Positions 42,016 to 51,503 of a stretch of 57,257 nt of DNA are shown in pieces. Numbering within the stretch: position 1 is the first letter of the stretch; each line of letters starts with the position of its first letter. The translations under genes were made by a program, and so were the position numbers. The stretch is from Elusimicrobiota bacterium (lineage in GTDB: Bacteria > Elusimicrobiota > Elusimicrobia > UBA1565 > UBA9628), in contig JAPLKL010000062.1 of assembly GCA_026388095.1 (NCBI GenBank), positions 1 to 57,257 of the forward strand. Reading direction: 5' to 3'. The notes beneath the pieces are model-generated. The model made no database searches. It was not told the DNA's origin and saw only the letters and a program-made list of their open reading frames with translations.

Positions 42016-43244
42016 GCTCGCCTCCTCTTGCGCGCCAGGCCGTAGGCCTTGTGCAAGGCGCGCAGGGCGGTCTCACCGTGCGCCGCGTCCACCACGGTCG
42101 AGATGCGCAGGTCCGAGGCCACGATCATGTGGATGTTGATCTTGTGCTTGGCCAGAGTCTCGAACATGCGGGCCGCGATGCCGGGATGGTGCCGGAACCC
42201 GGTGCCCACGGCCGAGACCTTGGCCACCCCGTCGCGGATGTCCACGGCCGCGCCCAGGCGCCGGGCCAGGGGGGCCAGGGCCTCCTTGGCCTTGGCCGCG
42301 AAGCTGCGCGGGGTCATCAGCGAGATCGCGTTGACACCCTCGCGCGAAGGCGCGGACTGGATGATCATGTCAACGGGGATGTGCCGCGCGGCCAAAGCCG
42401 AGAGCACGGAGGCCGCCACGCCCGGCCGGTCCGGCACGTCGGTCACGTTGAGGCGCACCTCGCTCTTGTCCAGGGCCAGGGCCGAGACGAAGGCTTTTTC
42501 CAGCATGGTATCTCCCTTGGGTACGATCCAGGTGCCCGGCTGCGGGTGGAAGGCGGAGCGCACGTGGATGGACACGCCGAAGCGCTCGGCCACCTCGATG
42601 GAGCGCGGCTGCATCACCTGGGCTCCGGCGCCGGCCAACTCCAGCATCTCCTCGCCCGTGATGGAGTCGAGCTTGCGGGCCTCGGAGACCAGGCGCGGGT
42701 CGGCCGTGTAGACGCCCTTGACGTCGCTGTAGATCTCCACTTCGCGCGTGCGCAGGGCCGTGGCCAGGGCCACGGCGGTCAGGTCCGAGCCGCCCCGGCC
42801 GAGCGTGGCCACGTCGCGCTCCGGGTTGAGGCCCTGGAAGCCGGCCACGGTCACGATGCGTCCGGCTCTCAACTCGCGCAGCAGCTTGCCGGTCCGGATG
42901 CGCACGATCTGGGCCCGCGTGTGGGCGCCGCCGGCCTCGATGCCGGCCTGCGCGCCGGTCAAGGACACCGCGGGCACGCCGCGCGCCCGGCAGGCCATGG
43001 CGAAGAGGGCGATGCCCACCTGCTCGCCCGTGGCCAGCAGCTGGTCGAGCTCGCGGGCGTCGGGCTCCGGTGCCACGCGCTGGGCCAAGGTCAGGAGCTC
43101 GTCGGTCATCTCGCCCGGGGCCGAGACCACCACGACCACGGCCCGGCCGCGGCCACGGGCCGTGATGGCCCGGTCGGCGGCGAGCTGGATCTTCTCGGGG
43201 TCCGCGACCGAGGTCCCGCCGAACTTCATGACCAGTATGCGCAT
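42012..43244 (-). CDS. lysC: aspartate kinase
   Basis: The 410-aa monofunctional enzyme phosphorylates aspartate, the first step to lysine, methionine and threonine. Visible motifs: KFGGTSV at 7-13, FQGLNPERDVATLGRGGSDL, then two ACT domains for feedback control (SALALDKSEVRLNVTDVPDR, then KVSAVGTGFRHHPGIAARMF). TAGAAT lies 15 nt before the ATG. The next steps, hom, thrC and thrB, are at 51.5-48.2 kb on the same strand but in a separate operon. Confidence 0.93.
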   Translation of the reverse strand: MRILVMKFGGTSVADPEKIQLAADRAITARGRGRAVVVVVSAPGEMTDELLTLAQRVAPEPDARELDQLLATGEQVGIALFAMACRARGVPAVSLTGAQAGIEAGGAHTRAQIVRIRTGKLLRELRAGRIVTVAGFQGLNPERDVATLGRGGSDLTAVALATALRTREVEIYSDVKGVYTADPRLVSEARKLDSITGEEMLELAGAGAQVMQPRSIEVAERFGVSIHVRSAFHPQPGTWIVPKGDTMLEKAFVSALALDKSEVRLNVTDVPDRPGVAASVLSALAARHIPVDMIIQSAPSREGVNAISLMTPRSFAAKAKEALAPLARRLGAAVDIRDGVAKVSAVGTGFRHHPGIAARMFETLAKHKINIHMIVASDLRISTVVDAAHGETALRALHKAYGLARKRRRA

Positions 43245-43309
43245 GGGTGCCGCCGAGTCATTCTACCAAATGGGGGGGGGCGGGCCGGCTCGCTGGGAAG
43301 GTCCCGGCG

Positions 43310-43939
43310 TCAGCGCAGGGCCTCGGCGAGCGTGCAAGCCTCTTCGATCTTCGCCAGAAGCTCGGTCCAGGAGGCGACGGCCTTGTCCTTCCAGGCCGCC
43401 TCCTCCGCGTCCTTGGGAGAAAAGTCCTTGAGTTTGTCGAGATGCTTCCTGAGGATGTCGCGCGCGTACCGCAGATCCGCCGCGACGAAGCCGGCGTAAT
43501 TCGTGTTGTCGATATGCTCGGCGACCGCGTCCATGTCCTTGACGGCCTCGGTCAGATATCCCGCGTGGGAATGGCGGGCATAGCCGACCCCAGGGGTCAA
43601 GCGCAGGGTGCCGTCCGTCCCCATGTGCGCCCCAGGCTGGATGCCGAAGTCGATGCCGGAGTGCTCGGGCTCGGCCATCCTCTCGAAAACCGTCTTGACC
43701 GCCAGGCCGTAGCCCCAGCGGTCGAGCTTTAAACGCGCGGCGATCGGATCGTTCTGATATTGCGCCGTCAGTCGAGCGGCCTGGGCCTGCGCCTCGACGG
43801 CGAGACCCTTGAGGCGGGAGGCCTTCATCTGGCGGGAGGACGCAGCGGCGGCGTTCGAGACGTCCCGGACCTGGGCGTCCCAGGACTGGGCCGCCAGAGG
43901 CAGCGACAGGCAGGCGGCGACGGCAAGGGAGGATAGCAT
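43310..43939 (-). CDS. secreted helical protein of unknown function
   Basis: ATG 43939 is chosen because TACAAT (43947-43952 on the minus strand) ends 7 nt before it; the GTG at 43942 would leave 4 nt. The 209-aa product has a signal peptide (LAVAACLSLPLAAQS) and then mostly helical sequence, with an acidic, Lys-rich C-terminal part. No domain is recognised. A run of nine G lies in the gap between this gene and lysC. Confidence 0.65.
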   Translation of the reverse strand: MLSSLAVAACLSLPLAAQSWDAQVRDVSNAAAASSRQMKASRLKGLAVEAQAQAARLTAQYQNDPIAARLKLDRWGYGLAVKTVFERMAEPEHSGIDFGIQPGAHMGTDGTLRLTPGVGYARHSHAGYLTEAVKDMDAVAEHIDNTNYAGFVAADLRYARDILRKHLDKLKDFSPKDAEEAAWKDKAVASWTELLAKIEEACTLAEALR

Positions 43940-44076
43940 CACCCTGATTGTAGCCTGATCCCCTCGGCCGCGCCTGAAGCGGAGGGCCTACCCCGACCTC
44001 GGCTTTTGGCCCAGCGCGAATGGGACAGCCGTGGAGCGGAAGTCCTATGGCGGCTGGGCCTGTCGGCCCGGCGTCC

Positions 44077-44110
44077 CGCGGCGCCGGCGCGCGCGCGCGC
44101 CGGCGCCGCG
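44077..44110. repeat. 34-bp perfect GC palindrome
   Basis: The sequence reads the same on both strands over 34 bases: CGCGGCGCCGGCGC, then ten alternating GC, then CGGCGCCGCG. The alternating purine-pyrimidine centre could adopt Z-DNA or extrude a cruciform. It lies in a 330-bp gap between divergent genes and carries no U-run, so it is not a terminator. No other gene is seen in the gap. Confidence 0.7.
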
Positions 44111-44273
44111 CAAGCGGCCGGGGGCCTCTCGTCGATACCGGGTGGAATCGCCTAGGTCTTTGGACCTATTTTGTAGTGGGTCCATTGGTCCGTTCGGCGG
44201 GACCGAAGGGCCTATAGTGGAAATCCGGGGGCGTGATAAAATCTCTTCCATGCTCAGTAAGGAGGTAGGGGGA

Positions 44274-44927
44274 ATGAAGAGACTTTCATCCATTCTGTTG
44301 CTGGCCGTGGTGATGCTGGCCGCTTGCGGCGAGGAGACGCGCGACGGACTGCTGACTTTGGCGGGCTCGGGCCCGCTGAAGATCACCGACCAGAGCGGCA
44401 AGGTCGTGGAGTTCTTGGCCGGACCGACCAAGGTCGTGTTCTCCGCCGACAACTCCCGCAAGTTCACGGTGACGGTCAGCCAGGGCCAGGACAAGCAGGC
44501 CAAGTTCTCCGGACAGGCCCCGGTCAGCGACGGCTGGAACTTCACTCTGCGCGGCAAGGACATCGGCCAGCAGGTGGATCTGGCCAGCAGCCGCAATGTC
44601 GAGTTCGTGGGCCGGACGTGGCGGACCATGCGCGACGGCATGCCCTGCGGCTTCAACGGCCGCATGGTCGTCGAGGACACGTATCAGGCCTGCAACGAGG
44701 ACTGGCGCGTGGGCTTCTCCGACAGCTTGAACACGCTGCCGGTCGCCTCCTTCCGCGCGCAGCGCAACAACCAGACCTGCCTCATCGACTCCCGCGACCT
44801 CTACTGCCGCGACTACGGACCGAACCCGTACTATCCGCCGATCCCGCACCCGCACCGCCTGCAGTCGGCTCAGGATTCCGTCAGCAAGCTCAGCGACCTG
44901 GGCGTCGGCGGCATCAAGTTCGACTAA
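44274..44927 (+). CDS. predicted lipoprotein
   Basis: The 217-aa product has a lipobox at LAAC (about Cys18). A perfect AAGGAGGT lies 9 nt before ATG 44274, and a TAAAAT box near 44237-44242 sits 7 nt before an alternative in-frame ATG at 44250. The mature part alternates strands (LKITDQSGKVVEFLAGPTKV, then RKFTVTVSQGQDKQAKFSGQ), as in a secreted beta-domain. It carries several Cys (MPCGFNGR, YQACNED, TCLIDSRDLYC), probably in disulfides. No family is recognised. A strong terminator follows. Confidence 0.75.
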   Translation: MKRLSSILLLAVVMLAACGEETRDGLLTLAGSGPLKITDQSGKVVEFLAGPTKVVFSADNSRKFTVTVSQGQDKQAKFSGQAPVSDGWNFTLRGKDIGQQVDLASSRNVEFVGRTWRTMRDGMPCGFNGRMVVEDTYQACNEDWRVGFSDSLNTLPVASFRAQRNNQTCLIDSRDLYCRDYGPNPYYPPIPHPHRLQSAQDSVSKLSDLGVGGIKFD

Positions 44928-44946
44928 GGCTTCCGGCCCGGAAATT

Positions 44947-44988
44947 CACCGGCCACCGCGGACGAATCGCGGTGGCCGGTGCCTTTTT
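44947..44988. terminator. rho-independent terminator, bidirectional position
   Basis: A perfect 14-bp stem (CACCGGCCACCGCG with its complement) closes a 7-nt loop and is followed by CC and five T (44984-44988). It ends the lipoprotein transcript. The convergent kinase-like gene stops at 44987, so both strands may use it. Confidence 0.9.
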
Positions 44989-46036
44989 AGCGCCGCCCCG
45001 CATCGAGCCGCGCCAAGGCGGCGAGGGCCTGCTTCTGATGGGGGTACTGGGCCGTAGCGAGGACGGCGCGCCACTCGGCGGAGTCCGGGCCCAGGCGCTG
45101 CCGCACGGCCGCCAGAAGCTCCGCCGCGGGAAAGCCCGTCATCTCCGACCTCTCCGGGCTCAGGTACTGGCCTATGGGGCCCCAGGGGCTCGTCGGGGCG
45201 AAGCCGCCCGCGTCCACGAGCACCCAGCCGCTTTTGGTCCAGTAGAGGTTGCCCATGTTGAGGTCCGCGGTGTGCCCGATGCGCACCAGCCGGACCATGA
45301 GCTCGACCAGGCCCGCCCTCTGCTCGGCGCTCAAGCGGCCGGCCTCGTGCATGGGCGTGCCCACCACAAGGTCCTTGACCAAAGCCAGGCCGTCGGCGCT
45401 GGCCGCGCGCAGCGCGGCGTGAGGGATGTCGGTCTTGGACATGGCGGCCAGCGCCGCGGCCTCGGCCCCGAAGACCTCGATGTCCTTGAGCTCGGGGGCG
45501 ATGAGCTTGACCACCAGGTCCCGGCCTTTGACGCGGTAGACCCAGGCCGAGGTCCCTTCGCCGAGCTTCTCTGCGAGCTCGTAGGTCTGCCCCGCGATGC
45601 GGACCCGGTCCCCGGTCTGGCCCGGCCAGGCGGGGATGTCGTCCGGCGGCAGGGCGAGGACGGGTCCATCGAAGAGCTCGCCGTCAGCGCGAGCATCCTC
45701 GGGGGACCGCTCCGGGCCGACGGCCGGTCCGGCGGGCGCTTCGGGAGGCGGTATCGCCGGGGCTCCGGGCGCCGGCTCCGCCAGGACCGGTCCCAGGGGC
45801 GCGACGGTCTCGGGGGCAAGGACGGCCGGGACTGGCGAGAATGCGGGAGCGACGAGCGGGCTGGGCGTCAGCGAGAACTGCGCCTGCGGCGCCAGAAGAG
45901 GCTGGGATAGCGGCGCGGCGAGCTGGACCGTGGGGACGACCTGGGGAATGGCGCGCGCCTCGACAGGAGCCACTTCGAAGCGCGCGGCCTGCGCCGCGGG
46001 GGCCCAGAGCGTCCAGAGCAGAAGGAGGCGAAGCAT
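44987..46036 (-). CDS. secreted protein-kinase-like domain protein
   Basis: ATG 46036 opens a signal peptide (MLRLLLLWTLWAPAAQA). The 349-aa product has about 120 residues of Pro/Ala-rich linker and then a small kinase-fold domain. This has EKLGEGTSAWVYRVKGRDLVVKLI (P-loop and Lys), a catalytic-loop-like HTADLNMGNLYW and VLVDAGGF in place of DFG. Asp and Asn of the loop are present, so some phosphotransfer is possible, but ATP is scarce outside the cytoplasm. A pseudokinase or binding role is as likely. -10 TAAACT lies 8 nt before the start. Confidence 0.7.
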   Translation of the reverse strand: MLRLLLLWTLWAPAAQAARFEVAPVEARAIPQVVPTVQLAAPLSQPLLAPQAQFSLTPSPLVAPAFSPVPAVLAPETVAPLGPVLAEPAPGAPAIPPPEAPAGPAVGPERSPEDARADGELFDGPVLALPPDDIPAWPGQTGDRVRIAGQTYELAEKLGEGTSAWVYRVKGRDLVVKLIAPELKDIEVFGAEAAALAAMSKTDIPHAALRAASADGLALVKDLVVGTPMHEAGRLSAEQRAGLVELMVRLVRIGHTADLNMGNLYWTKSGWVLVDAGGFAPTSPWGPIGQYLSPERSEMTGFPAAELLAAVRQRLGPDSAEWRAVLATAQYPHQKQALAALARLDAGRR

Positions 46037-46148
46037 GCCCGGGTAGTTTAGCCCCAAGACGTCGTCGGCGCAAGGCCGCCCGGAAGACTTGACTTCGTTT
46101 TGAGCCCGGGGAGCTAACATATGAGCGGCGGGGGGGAGGGAGACTGAT

Positions 46149-46427
46149 ATGTATATCCTGGTGACGCATCAGATCAAGGATGCCAAGGCGTTCTTCGAGA
46201 AGGGCTCGTCGCTGGTCAAGAAGGTGCCGCAAGGCCTCACCCCCCATCTGTTCCTCCCGGACAAGAAGATGAGCTCGGCCATCTGCGTGTGGGAAGCCGA
46301 CTCGGTGGACCGGCTGCAGAACTACATGGACAAGGAGCTGGGCCTGTGCAGCGTCAACGAATGCACCGAGATCGACGCCGCCAAGGCCATGGGCCTGGAA
46401 CTCCTGGCCTCGGCGCCGGCGGTGTGA
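46149..46427 (+). CDS. small DUF-type alpha/beta protein
   Basis: The 92-aa product has alternating strands and helices (MYILVTHQIKDAKAFFEKGS, then SSAICVWEADSVDRLQNYMD), suggesting a dimeric ferredoxin-like barrel. GGGAGGGAGA precedes the ATG. No catalytic motif is evident. It stands alone between a secreted kinase-like gene and a MITE-like element. Confidence 0.7.
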   Translation: MYILVTHQIKDAKAFFEKGSSLVKKVPQGLTPHLFLPDKKMSSAICVWEADSVDRLQNYMDKELGLCSVNECTEIDAAKAMGLELLASAPAV

Positions 46428-46438
46428 TGCGGCCACTC

Positions 46439-46757
46439 CTGTCCGGGGAAAATCCGTCGCGCGACGCACCAAGCCCTGATGAAACAGCCTCCGGTCGGGA
46501 TTGTCCGACGAGAAATCGGCAGCAGGCCTCGTTGAATCGGCTTGCGCGGTTTTACAGCCTGTCCCGAGACATCATCCCGGCGTTGGCCCGCGCCGGCGAT
46601 ACCGGCTGTGGCCGTTGACAACCCCGATGGGTCCTGCGAGTTGCGGCGGGGTGCATCGCACAGAGAACCCTGTCGGGCCCAGGATCGTCGCAGGTCGGTT
46701 CCGCTCCGAGAGACTCAGAGAACGGCCAGGCAAGCTTCTTTGACTTTCCCCGGACAG
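46439..46757. mobile_element. MITE-like element, ~319 bp
   Basis: Terminal inverted repeats CTGTCCGGGGAAAATC (46439-46454) and GACTTTCCCCGGACAG (46742-46757) match at 15 of 16 positions. CTC borders the element on both sides, a possible 3-bp target duplication. No transposase can be read inside in any frame, so it would need a full-length IS elsewhere to move. The insertion lies between two genes and damages neither. Confidence 0.65.
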
Positions 46758-46825
46758 CTCTGGATGCGGCACCGGTGCATGCTGAAAATCCTCTCGCCAC
46801 GTGTCACTCCTGCGACCCCTTGATG

Positions 46826-46831
46826 TATAAT
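46826..46831 (+). promoter_or_regulatory. -10 element (TATAAT) of OmpA-type barrel gene
   Basis: The consensus TATAAT lies 40 nt before the ATG at 46872, giving a normal leader of about 34 nt with AAAGGGGG as ribosome site. TTGATG directly upstream is too close to serve as its -35. Confidence 0.5.
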
Positions 46832-46871
46832 CGCAGGGCGCGGTGTCTTGCGACCCGGCAAAGGGGGCATC

Positions 46872-47660
46872 ATGACTTGTTGGTTCCAAGTGGCGATCGT
46901 ATCGCTGGCTTTGAGCGCCGTCGCGAGGCCCGCCATGGCCGAGACGACGGGCGCGGATGATTCCTGGCGCGGCGCCTATGCCGGCCTAGCCTCCGGCCTG
47001 AAATCCGGCGAGGCGACCTGGACGGGCCGGGAGAACAACGGCGGCACCGTCGCCCTGGACGGTCTGCCGGCCCGCGGCTACGACCTGACGGCGCTGCGCA
47101 TCGGCGGCTATGGCGGCTACAACTGGCAGAGGGGGCGCTGGGTGTTCGGCCCCGAGGCCGACTTCGCCTGGAGCGACAAGACCGAGACCCGCGACTTCTT
47201 CCCGGGCTGCGGCCCGGGCTGCGGCGGCTTCACGGCTCCTCCCGGTCCCAACGATACCGCCTCGGTCAGGATGAAATGGGACGGCGGCGTGCGGGGGCGC
47301 ATCGGGTATCTGGCGGGGCCCGCATGGCTGGTCTACGGCACGGGCGGACTCGCGATCCAGGACATGGAAGCGACCGGGGTCTGCTGGAACCCGACGCTCA
47401 ACTCGCAATACTGCTTCGGGACGGAAGAACAGGCGCCGATCACGCGGGAAATCCTCATGTTCGGATATTCGATCGGCGCCGGCGTGGAGAGGAAGATCCG
47501 CGAGCATTGGCTGCTGCGCGGCGAATACCGCTTCTCGGACTTCCCCGGCGTGGACGACACGATGGTGTTCCCGCCAGGCACCTTCGGGAACAACACCTAT
47601 GGCTACCGCCTTTCGGCCCAGACCCACATGTTCACGGCGGGACTCGGCTACAAGTTCTGA
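46872..47660 (+). CDS. outer-membrane beta-barrel protein (Omp25/OmpA-barrel type)
   Basis: The 262-aa product has a signal peptide ending near PAMA. A barrel of about eight strands follows (GAYAGLASGLKSG, RIGGYGGYNWQRGRWVFGPE, GGVRGRIGYLAGPAWLVYGT, HWLLRGEYRFSD), ending in MFTAGLGYKF with the terminal Phe needed for BAM insertion. Loops contain CGPGCGG and CWNPTLNSQYC, likely disulfides. It resembles small alphaproteobacterial-type porin-like barrels, but a non-pore structural role is typical. Confidence 0.85.
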   Translation: MTCWFQVAIVSLALSAVARPAMAETTGADDSWRGAYAGLASGLKSGEATWTGRENNGGTVALDGLPARGYDLTALRIGGYGGYNWQRGRWVFGPEADFAWSDKTETRDFFPGCGPGCGGFTAPPGPNDTASVRMKWDGGVRGRIGYLAGPAWLVYGTGGLAIQDMEATGVCWNPTLNSQYCFGTEEQAPITREILMFGYSIGAGVERKIREHWLLRGEYRFSDFPGVDDTMVFPPGTFGNNTYGYRLSAQTHMFTAGLGYKF

Positions 47661-47667
47661 GCGCCTT

Positions 47668-47675
47668 GCTATAAT
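47668..47675 (+). promoter_or_regulatory. extended -10 (TGC-TATAAT) of leaderless zinc-ribbon gene
   Basis: The -10 TATAAT occupies 47670-47675, and the ATG follows after 6 nt. No ribosome site fits between them. It lies 7 nt after the stop of the barrel gene. Confidence 0.6.
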
Positions 47676-47681
47676 CCAGCC

Positions 47682-48230
47682 ATGGCCTGCTGTACTCCTC
47701 CGACCGAGGGACGCATCCTGTTCTGCTTCCTCGCCGCCGGGGCCCTCCTGCTCTTCCTGATCAATCCCCGTCTGGGAGCCGCGGCCACCGTGCTCCTGGC
47801 CGCCCTGTACTTCTGGGGGTCTTGGCTGCTGGCCAAGCTGGACGTCGCCTTCGCGCGCTGCGAGCTCGCCCTGCGGCAGAGCCGCGGGGTCCGCCGGCCC
47901 GGCCTGCTGTACTGCCCGGAATGCGGCCTGCATCTCCAGAGCCGGGCCGATGGCAAGCCGGTAGCGCACTACGTCTGTCCGTCCTGCGGCGGGGCTTGGT
48001 GCGGCTGGGATGAGCTCTGCGCCTTCCTGAGCCGCCGCCTGGCTCAGTGGAAGCCCGACGCCGCTGATGGGCTGGCCGCGACGCTGGTCTGCCCCAAATG
48101 CGCGCGTCCCATGGGTGCCGGAGGCTGGGCTGGGGCGCCGGTCACCGCGCACCGCTGCCCCGTCTGCACGGGGGCCTGGGTCCCCCGCCTGAGCTGGGTC
48201 TGGTTCCAGATGGGATCCCCCCGCGGCTGA
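47682..48230 (+). CDS. membrane protein with two zinc-ribbon domains
   Basis: The 182-aa product has one or two N-terminal membrane helices (about 12-52) and then two TFIIB-type zinc ribbons. The first is CPECGLHLQSRADG with CPSCGGAW; the second is CPKCARPMGAG with CPVCTGAW. Such double ribbons are found in small uncharacterised bacterial proteins (zf-TFIIB type) and probably bind protein or nucleic acid at the membrane. It seems to be translated from a leaderless mRNA. Confidence 0.78.
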   Translation: MACCTPPTEGRILFCFLAAGALLLFLINPRLGAAATVLLAALYFWGSWLLAKLDVAFARCELALRQSRGVRRPGLLYCPECGLHLQSRADGKPVAHYVCPSCGGAWCGWDELCAFLSRRLAQWKPDAADGLAATLVCPKCARPMGAGGWAGAPVTAHRCPVCTGAWVPRLSWVWFQMGSPRG

Positions 48231-48244
48231 GGCCTCAGCCGCGC

Positions 48245-49165
48245 TTAAGCCGAGACCCGCGCGCCCTTGCGCTCGATGGGCAGGACCTCGGCCCGGCTGG
48301 CGATCTTGTGGGCCGCGAAGGCCTTGACCATGGCCTCGCCGATGGCCAACGCCTGCGGCCCCTTGCGGCACAGGGCCAGCACCGTCGGCCCTGAGCCGGA
48401 GAGCGCGGCCCCGCAGGTGCCGGCGGCCAGGGCGGCCTTGAGCACGTCCTTGAACCCGGGGATGAGCGGAGCCCGGTAGGGCTGGTGCAGGCGGTCGCCC
48501 ATGGCTTCGGCCAAGTCCTCCCAGCGCCCGCGCTCGATGGCCGAGGCCAGCAGCAGCGCGCGAGAGACGTTCTCGACCGCGGCCTCGCGCAGCACGGTGT
48601 CGGGCAATACCGCGCGGGCCTTGGCCGTCTCCAGCTGGAACTCCGGGATGCAGACCACGGCCGTGAGATCCTGGTGAGGCTTCAAGGCCAGGTTGCGCAC
48701 GGCCCTGTGATCTTTTATGGAGAGGGTGACCCCTCCCCTGATGGCGGGAGCCACGTTGTCCGGGTGGCCTTCCATGACCACCGCGTACTCGAAGAGCTGC
48801 TCGTCCGTCAGCGGCGAGGGCTCCAAAAGCCGGTTGGCCGCGAAGAGGCCGGCCACGATGGCGGCCGCGCTGGAGCCCAGCCCCCGGGCCAGCGGGATGC
48901 GGTTGTGGGCCTTGAAGACCAGGCGGTTGAAGAATCGGCCCGCGATGACCGTGTTGGCCGCGCGGACCATGAGGTTGCTCTTGTCCTTGGGCAAGGACTC
49001 CGCGCCCTCGCCCTCGATCTCGACGACGGGCGGGCCGTCCTCGGAGTGCTTCTCGATCTCAAGCTCGTTGTGGAGCGTCAGGGCCATGCCCAGGCAGTCG
49101 AAGCCCGGACCGATGTTGCTGGTGGAAGCCGGGACCCGCACCCGCACCCGCCGGAGCACGCTCAC
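48245..49165 (-). CDS. thrB: homoserine kinase
   Basis: The 306-aa GHMP kinase has the ATP loop [17 protein letters not shown], the N-terminal [20 protein letters not shown] signature and the third motif [13 protein letters not shown]. It phosphorylates homoserine, giving the substrate of threonine synthase. Its ATG overlaps the thrC stop by 4 nt. Last gene of hom-thrC-thrB. Confidence 0.95.
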   Translation of the reverse strand: MSVLRRVRVRVPASTSNIGPGFDCLGMALTLHNELEIEKHSEDGPPVVEIEGEGAESLPKDKSNLMVRAANTVIAGRFFNRLVFKAHNRIPLARGLGSSAAAIVAGLFAANRLLEPSPLTDEQLFEYAVVMEGHPDNVAPAIRGGVTLSIKDHRAVRNLALKPHQDLTAVVCIPEFQLETAKARAVLPDTVLREAAVENVSRALLLASAIERGRWEDLAEAMGDRLHQPYRAPLIPGFKDVLKAALAAGTCGAALSGSGPTVLALCRKGPQALAIGEAMVKAFAAHKIASRAEVLPIERKGARVSA

Positions 49166-50178
49166 AGCTTGAACCCGCGGCCCGGCGTGAAAGCCCGGCG
49201 GCGGGGGGAGAAGCGCGCCGCCGTGTCCGGGTCCTTGAGCCCGTGGCCGGTGAGCACGCAGACCACGGTCCCGCTCGGCTTGCGGCCGGTCCGGGCCAGC
49301 TTGAGCAGGCCCGCCACTCCGGCCGCGCTGGCCGGCTCGCAGAAGACCCCTTCTTCCCGCGCCAGGAAGCGGTAGGCGGCCAGGATCTGGCTGTCGGTCA
49401 CGGAGCCGATCATGCCGCCGGACTCGTCGCGCGCGGCCAAGGCTCCGGCCTTGGAGTAGGGGTCGCCGATGCGGATGGCCGTGGCCACGGTCCTGGGGTC
49501 GGCGACCGGACGGCCCAGCACCAAGGGTGCCGCGCCCGCGGCCTGGAAGCCCATCATGCGCGGCCTGCGGCCGCCGAGCTCCCGGTAGCCCTTCCAGTAG
49601 GCGGTGATGTTGCCGGCGTTGCCCACGGGCATGAACTGGAAGTCCGGGGCCCGGCCCAGGACCTCGGCCACTTCGAAGGCCGCGGTCTTCTGGCCCTCGA
49701 TGCGGTAGGGATTGGACGAATTGACCACGGTGAAGTCTTGCTCGGCCGCGATCCGCAAAGCCGCCTTCAGCGCCGCGTCGAAGTTGCCCGCGACCTCCAC
49801 GATCTCGGCTCCGTGCATCACGGCCTGCATGAGCTTGCCCAAGGCCACGGCGCCGCGGGGCAAGAAGACCACGCAGCGCAGGCCGGCCTTGGCGGCATAA
49901 GCCGAAGCCGAGGCCGCGGTGTTGCCGGTCGAGGCGCAGAGCACCCCCCGGGAGCGCTCCTCCAAAGCCTTGGACATGGCCACGGTCATGCCGCGGTCCT
50001 TGAAGGAGCCCGTGGGGTTGGTCCCTTCGAATTTGAGGTGCACCGAGCCCGGCCGCAGGCCCGCGGCCTTGGCCAGGCGGTCGGCGCGGATCAGAGGCGT
50101 GTTCCCCTCGCCCAAGGACACCACCGGGGTGCGGCGCGTCACGGGCAGCCGGCCGCGGTAGCGCTCGATGAGGGTCAT
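49162..50178 (-). CDS. thrC: threonine synthase
   Basis: ATG 50178 gives 338 aa; a longer open frame upstream is the antisense-like shadow of hom. The PLP lysine motif [15 protein letters not shown] is clear, as are [16 protein letters not shown] and [15 protein letters not shown]. It converts O-phosphohomoserine into threonine. It shares one base with the hom stop and four with thrB. The length fits the shorter class of threonine synthases. Confidence 0.95.
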   Translation of the reverse strand: MTLIERYRGRLPVTRRTPVVSLGEGNTPLIRADRLAKAAGLRPGSVHLKFEGTNPTGSFKDRGMTVAMSKALEERSRGVLCASTGNTAASASAYAAKAGLRCVVFLPRGAVALGKLMQAVMHGAEIVEVAGNFDAALKAALRIAAEQDFTVVNSSNPYRIEGQKTAAFEVAEVLGRAPDFQFMPVGNAGNITAYWKGYRELGGRRPRMMGFQAAGAAPLVLGRPVADPRTVATAIRIGDPYSKAGALAARDESGGMIGSVTDSQILAAYRFLAREEGVFCEPASAAGVAGLLKLARTGRKPSGTVVCVLTGHGLKDPDTAARFSPRRRAFTPGRGFKL

Positions 50179-51467
50179 CAGGGCAGAAGGCGCATCACGG
50201 TATGGCGGCGCGCGATGCTGGGCAGAGCGAGTATGTCGCGCAGGGCCCGGCCGAAGGTGCCGGGGCTGGTCGGATGCGTGGTGAGGATGATGGGCACGCA
50301 CTTGGGGTCGCAGCCCCCGGGCTGGTTGATGGTGGCAATCGAGATGCCCAGCCGGCCCAAGGCCGCGGTGACGGCGGAGAGCACGCCCGGCCGGTCCAGG
50401 GCGCCCAGGCGCAGGTAGAAGGCGCAGTCCGAGTCGGCCAGGCGCGGGGCCGGCCCCGGCCGCGGCGCGGCGGGCGCGGCGCCGGAGATGAGCTCCCGGC
50501 CCAGCGCCATGATGTCGCCCAGTACGGCGCTGGCCGCGGGGCCCGCGCCGGCGCCTCTTCCGTAGAACATCAGGTCCCCGGCGGAAGCGGCGCGCACCAG
50601 GACCGCGTTGAACTCGTCCTGCACGGCGGCCAGGGGATGCGCCAGAGGGACCAAGGCGGGGCCGACGAAAGCCTCGACTCTGGGCTCGGCGCCTTCCAGG
50701 AAGCGGGCCACGCCCAGGAGCTTGACCCGGCGGCCCAGCTCGTTCTCCGCGAAGGCCATGTCCTCGAGCCCCAGGTCCTGGATGCCCTGCGTGCGCACCT
50801 GGTCGGGCCGCAGCCAGGCCCCGGTCACCAAAGAGGCCAGGACCGAGACCTTGTCCGCGGTGTCCTGGCCGCTCAGGTCCAGGGCGGGGTTCTTCTCGGC
50901 CAAGCCCAGCTCCTGGGCCCGGCGCAGGGCCGCGGCCGGCGCCACGCCTTCGGCCATGCGGGTGAGGATGAAATTGGTGGTGCCGTTGAGGATGCCGTAG
51001 ACGGCCTCGACGCGGTCGCCGGCCAGGCTCAGGTCCAGGGCCTTGAGGATGGGGATGCCGCCGGCCACGCTGGCCTCGAAATGCAGCCGGCCGCCGCCGT
51101 CGGCCGCGGCTTTGCGCAGCTCGTCCCAGCTCCGCGCCAGGAGCCGCTTGTTGGCCGTGACCACGCCGCGGCCGCGGCGCAGGCAGCCCAGGACCAGGCG
51201 GCGCGGCGCGCCCAGGCCGCCCAGGAGCTCGACGACCGCGTCGACGCCGGGCAAGGCCGCCACCCGCGCCGGGTCCGTCAGGCGCCGCACCGAGGCCGGC
51301 AGGCCGAGGCGGCGGGCCGCGGCCGCAACGCGGCGGTCGCAGACCGCGGCGAGCTCCAGCCGGGCGCCCAGACGGCGGCAGAGGCTCTCGCGCCGGGACT
51401 TGAGCAGGCGCACGGTCTCGGAGCCCACCACGCCCAGGCCCGCGACCGCGAGGCGTATCGTGCGCAT
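50178..51467 (-). CDS. hom: homoserine dehydrogenase
   Basis: The 429-aa enzyme has an NAD(P)-binding GLGVVGSE start, a catalytic domain with [14 protein letters not shown] and the C-terminal ACT domain ([20 protein letters not shown]) for threonine feedback. It reduces aspartate semialdehyde to homoserine. -10 TAGACT (51474-51479, minus strand) lies exactly 6 nt before the ATG, so the operon mRNA should be leaderless. The gene has an unusually large number of Ala, Gly and Arg codons, typical of the GC here. Confidence 0.95.
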   Translation of the reverse strand: MRTIRLAVAGLGVVGSETVRLLKSRRESLCRRLGARLELAAVCDRRVAAAARRLGLPASVRRLTDPARVAALPGVDAVVELLGGLGAPRRLVLGCLRRGRGVVTANKRLLARSWDELRKAAADGGGRLHFEASVAGGIPILKALDLSLAGDRVEAVYGILNGTTNFILTRMAEGVAPAAALRRAQELGLAEKNPALDLSGQDTADKVSVLASLVTGAWLRPDQVRTQGIQDLGLEDMAFAENELGRRVKLLGVARFLEGAEPRVEAFVGPALVPLAHPLAAVQDEFNAVLVRAASAGDLMFYGRGAGAGPAASAVLGDIMALGRELISGAAPAAPRPGPAPRLADSDCAFYLRLGALDRPGVLSAVTAALGRLGISIATINQPGGCDPKCVPIILTTHPTSPGTFGRALRDILALPSIARRHTVMRLLP

Positions 51468-51473
51468 GGATTA

Positions 51474-51497
51474 AGTCTACAAAATCTGTGCTAGACT
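51474..51497. promoter_or_regulatory. divergent promoters of hom operon and 51504 gene, -10 boxes 12 bp apart
   Basis: On the minus strand TAGACT (51474-51479) ends 6 nt before the hom ATG. On the plus strand TGC-TAGACT (-10 at 51492-51497) ends 6 nt before ATG 51504. Only 12 bp separate the two -10 boxes, so two polymerases cannot occupy both, and each -35 region lies within the other's start site. Confidence 0.6.
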
Positions 51498-51503
51498 CTC
51501 GGT

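Noticed and set aside
45331-45819. Minus-strand open frame inside the kinase-like gene
   Set aside because: It lies in another frame of the same strand, with repeated Arg/Pro/Ser codons, and is typical of GC-rich shadow frames.
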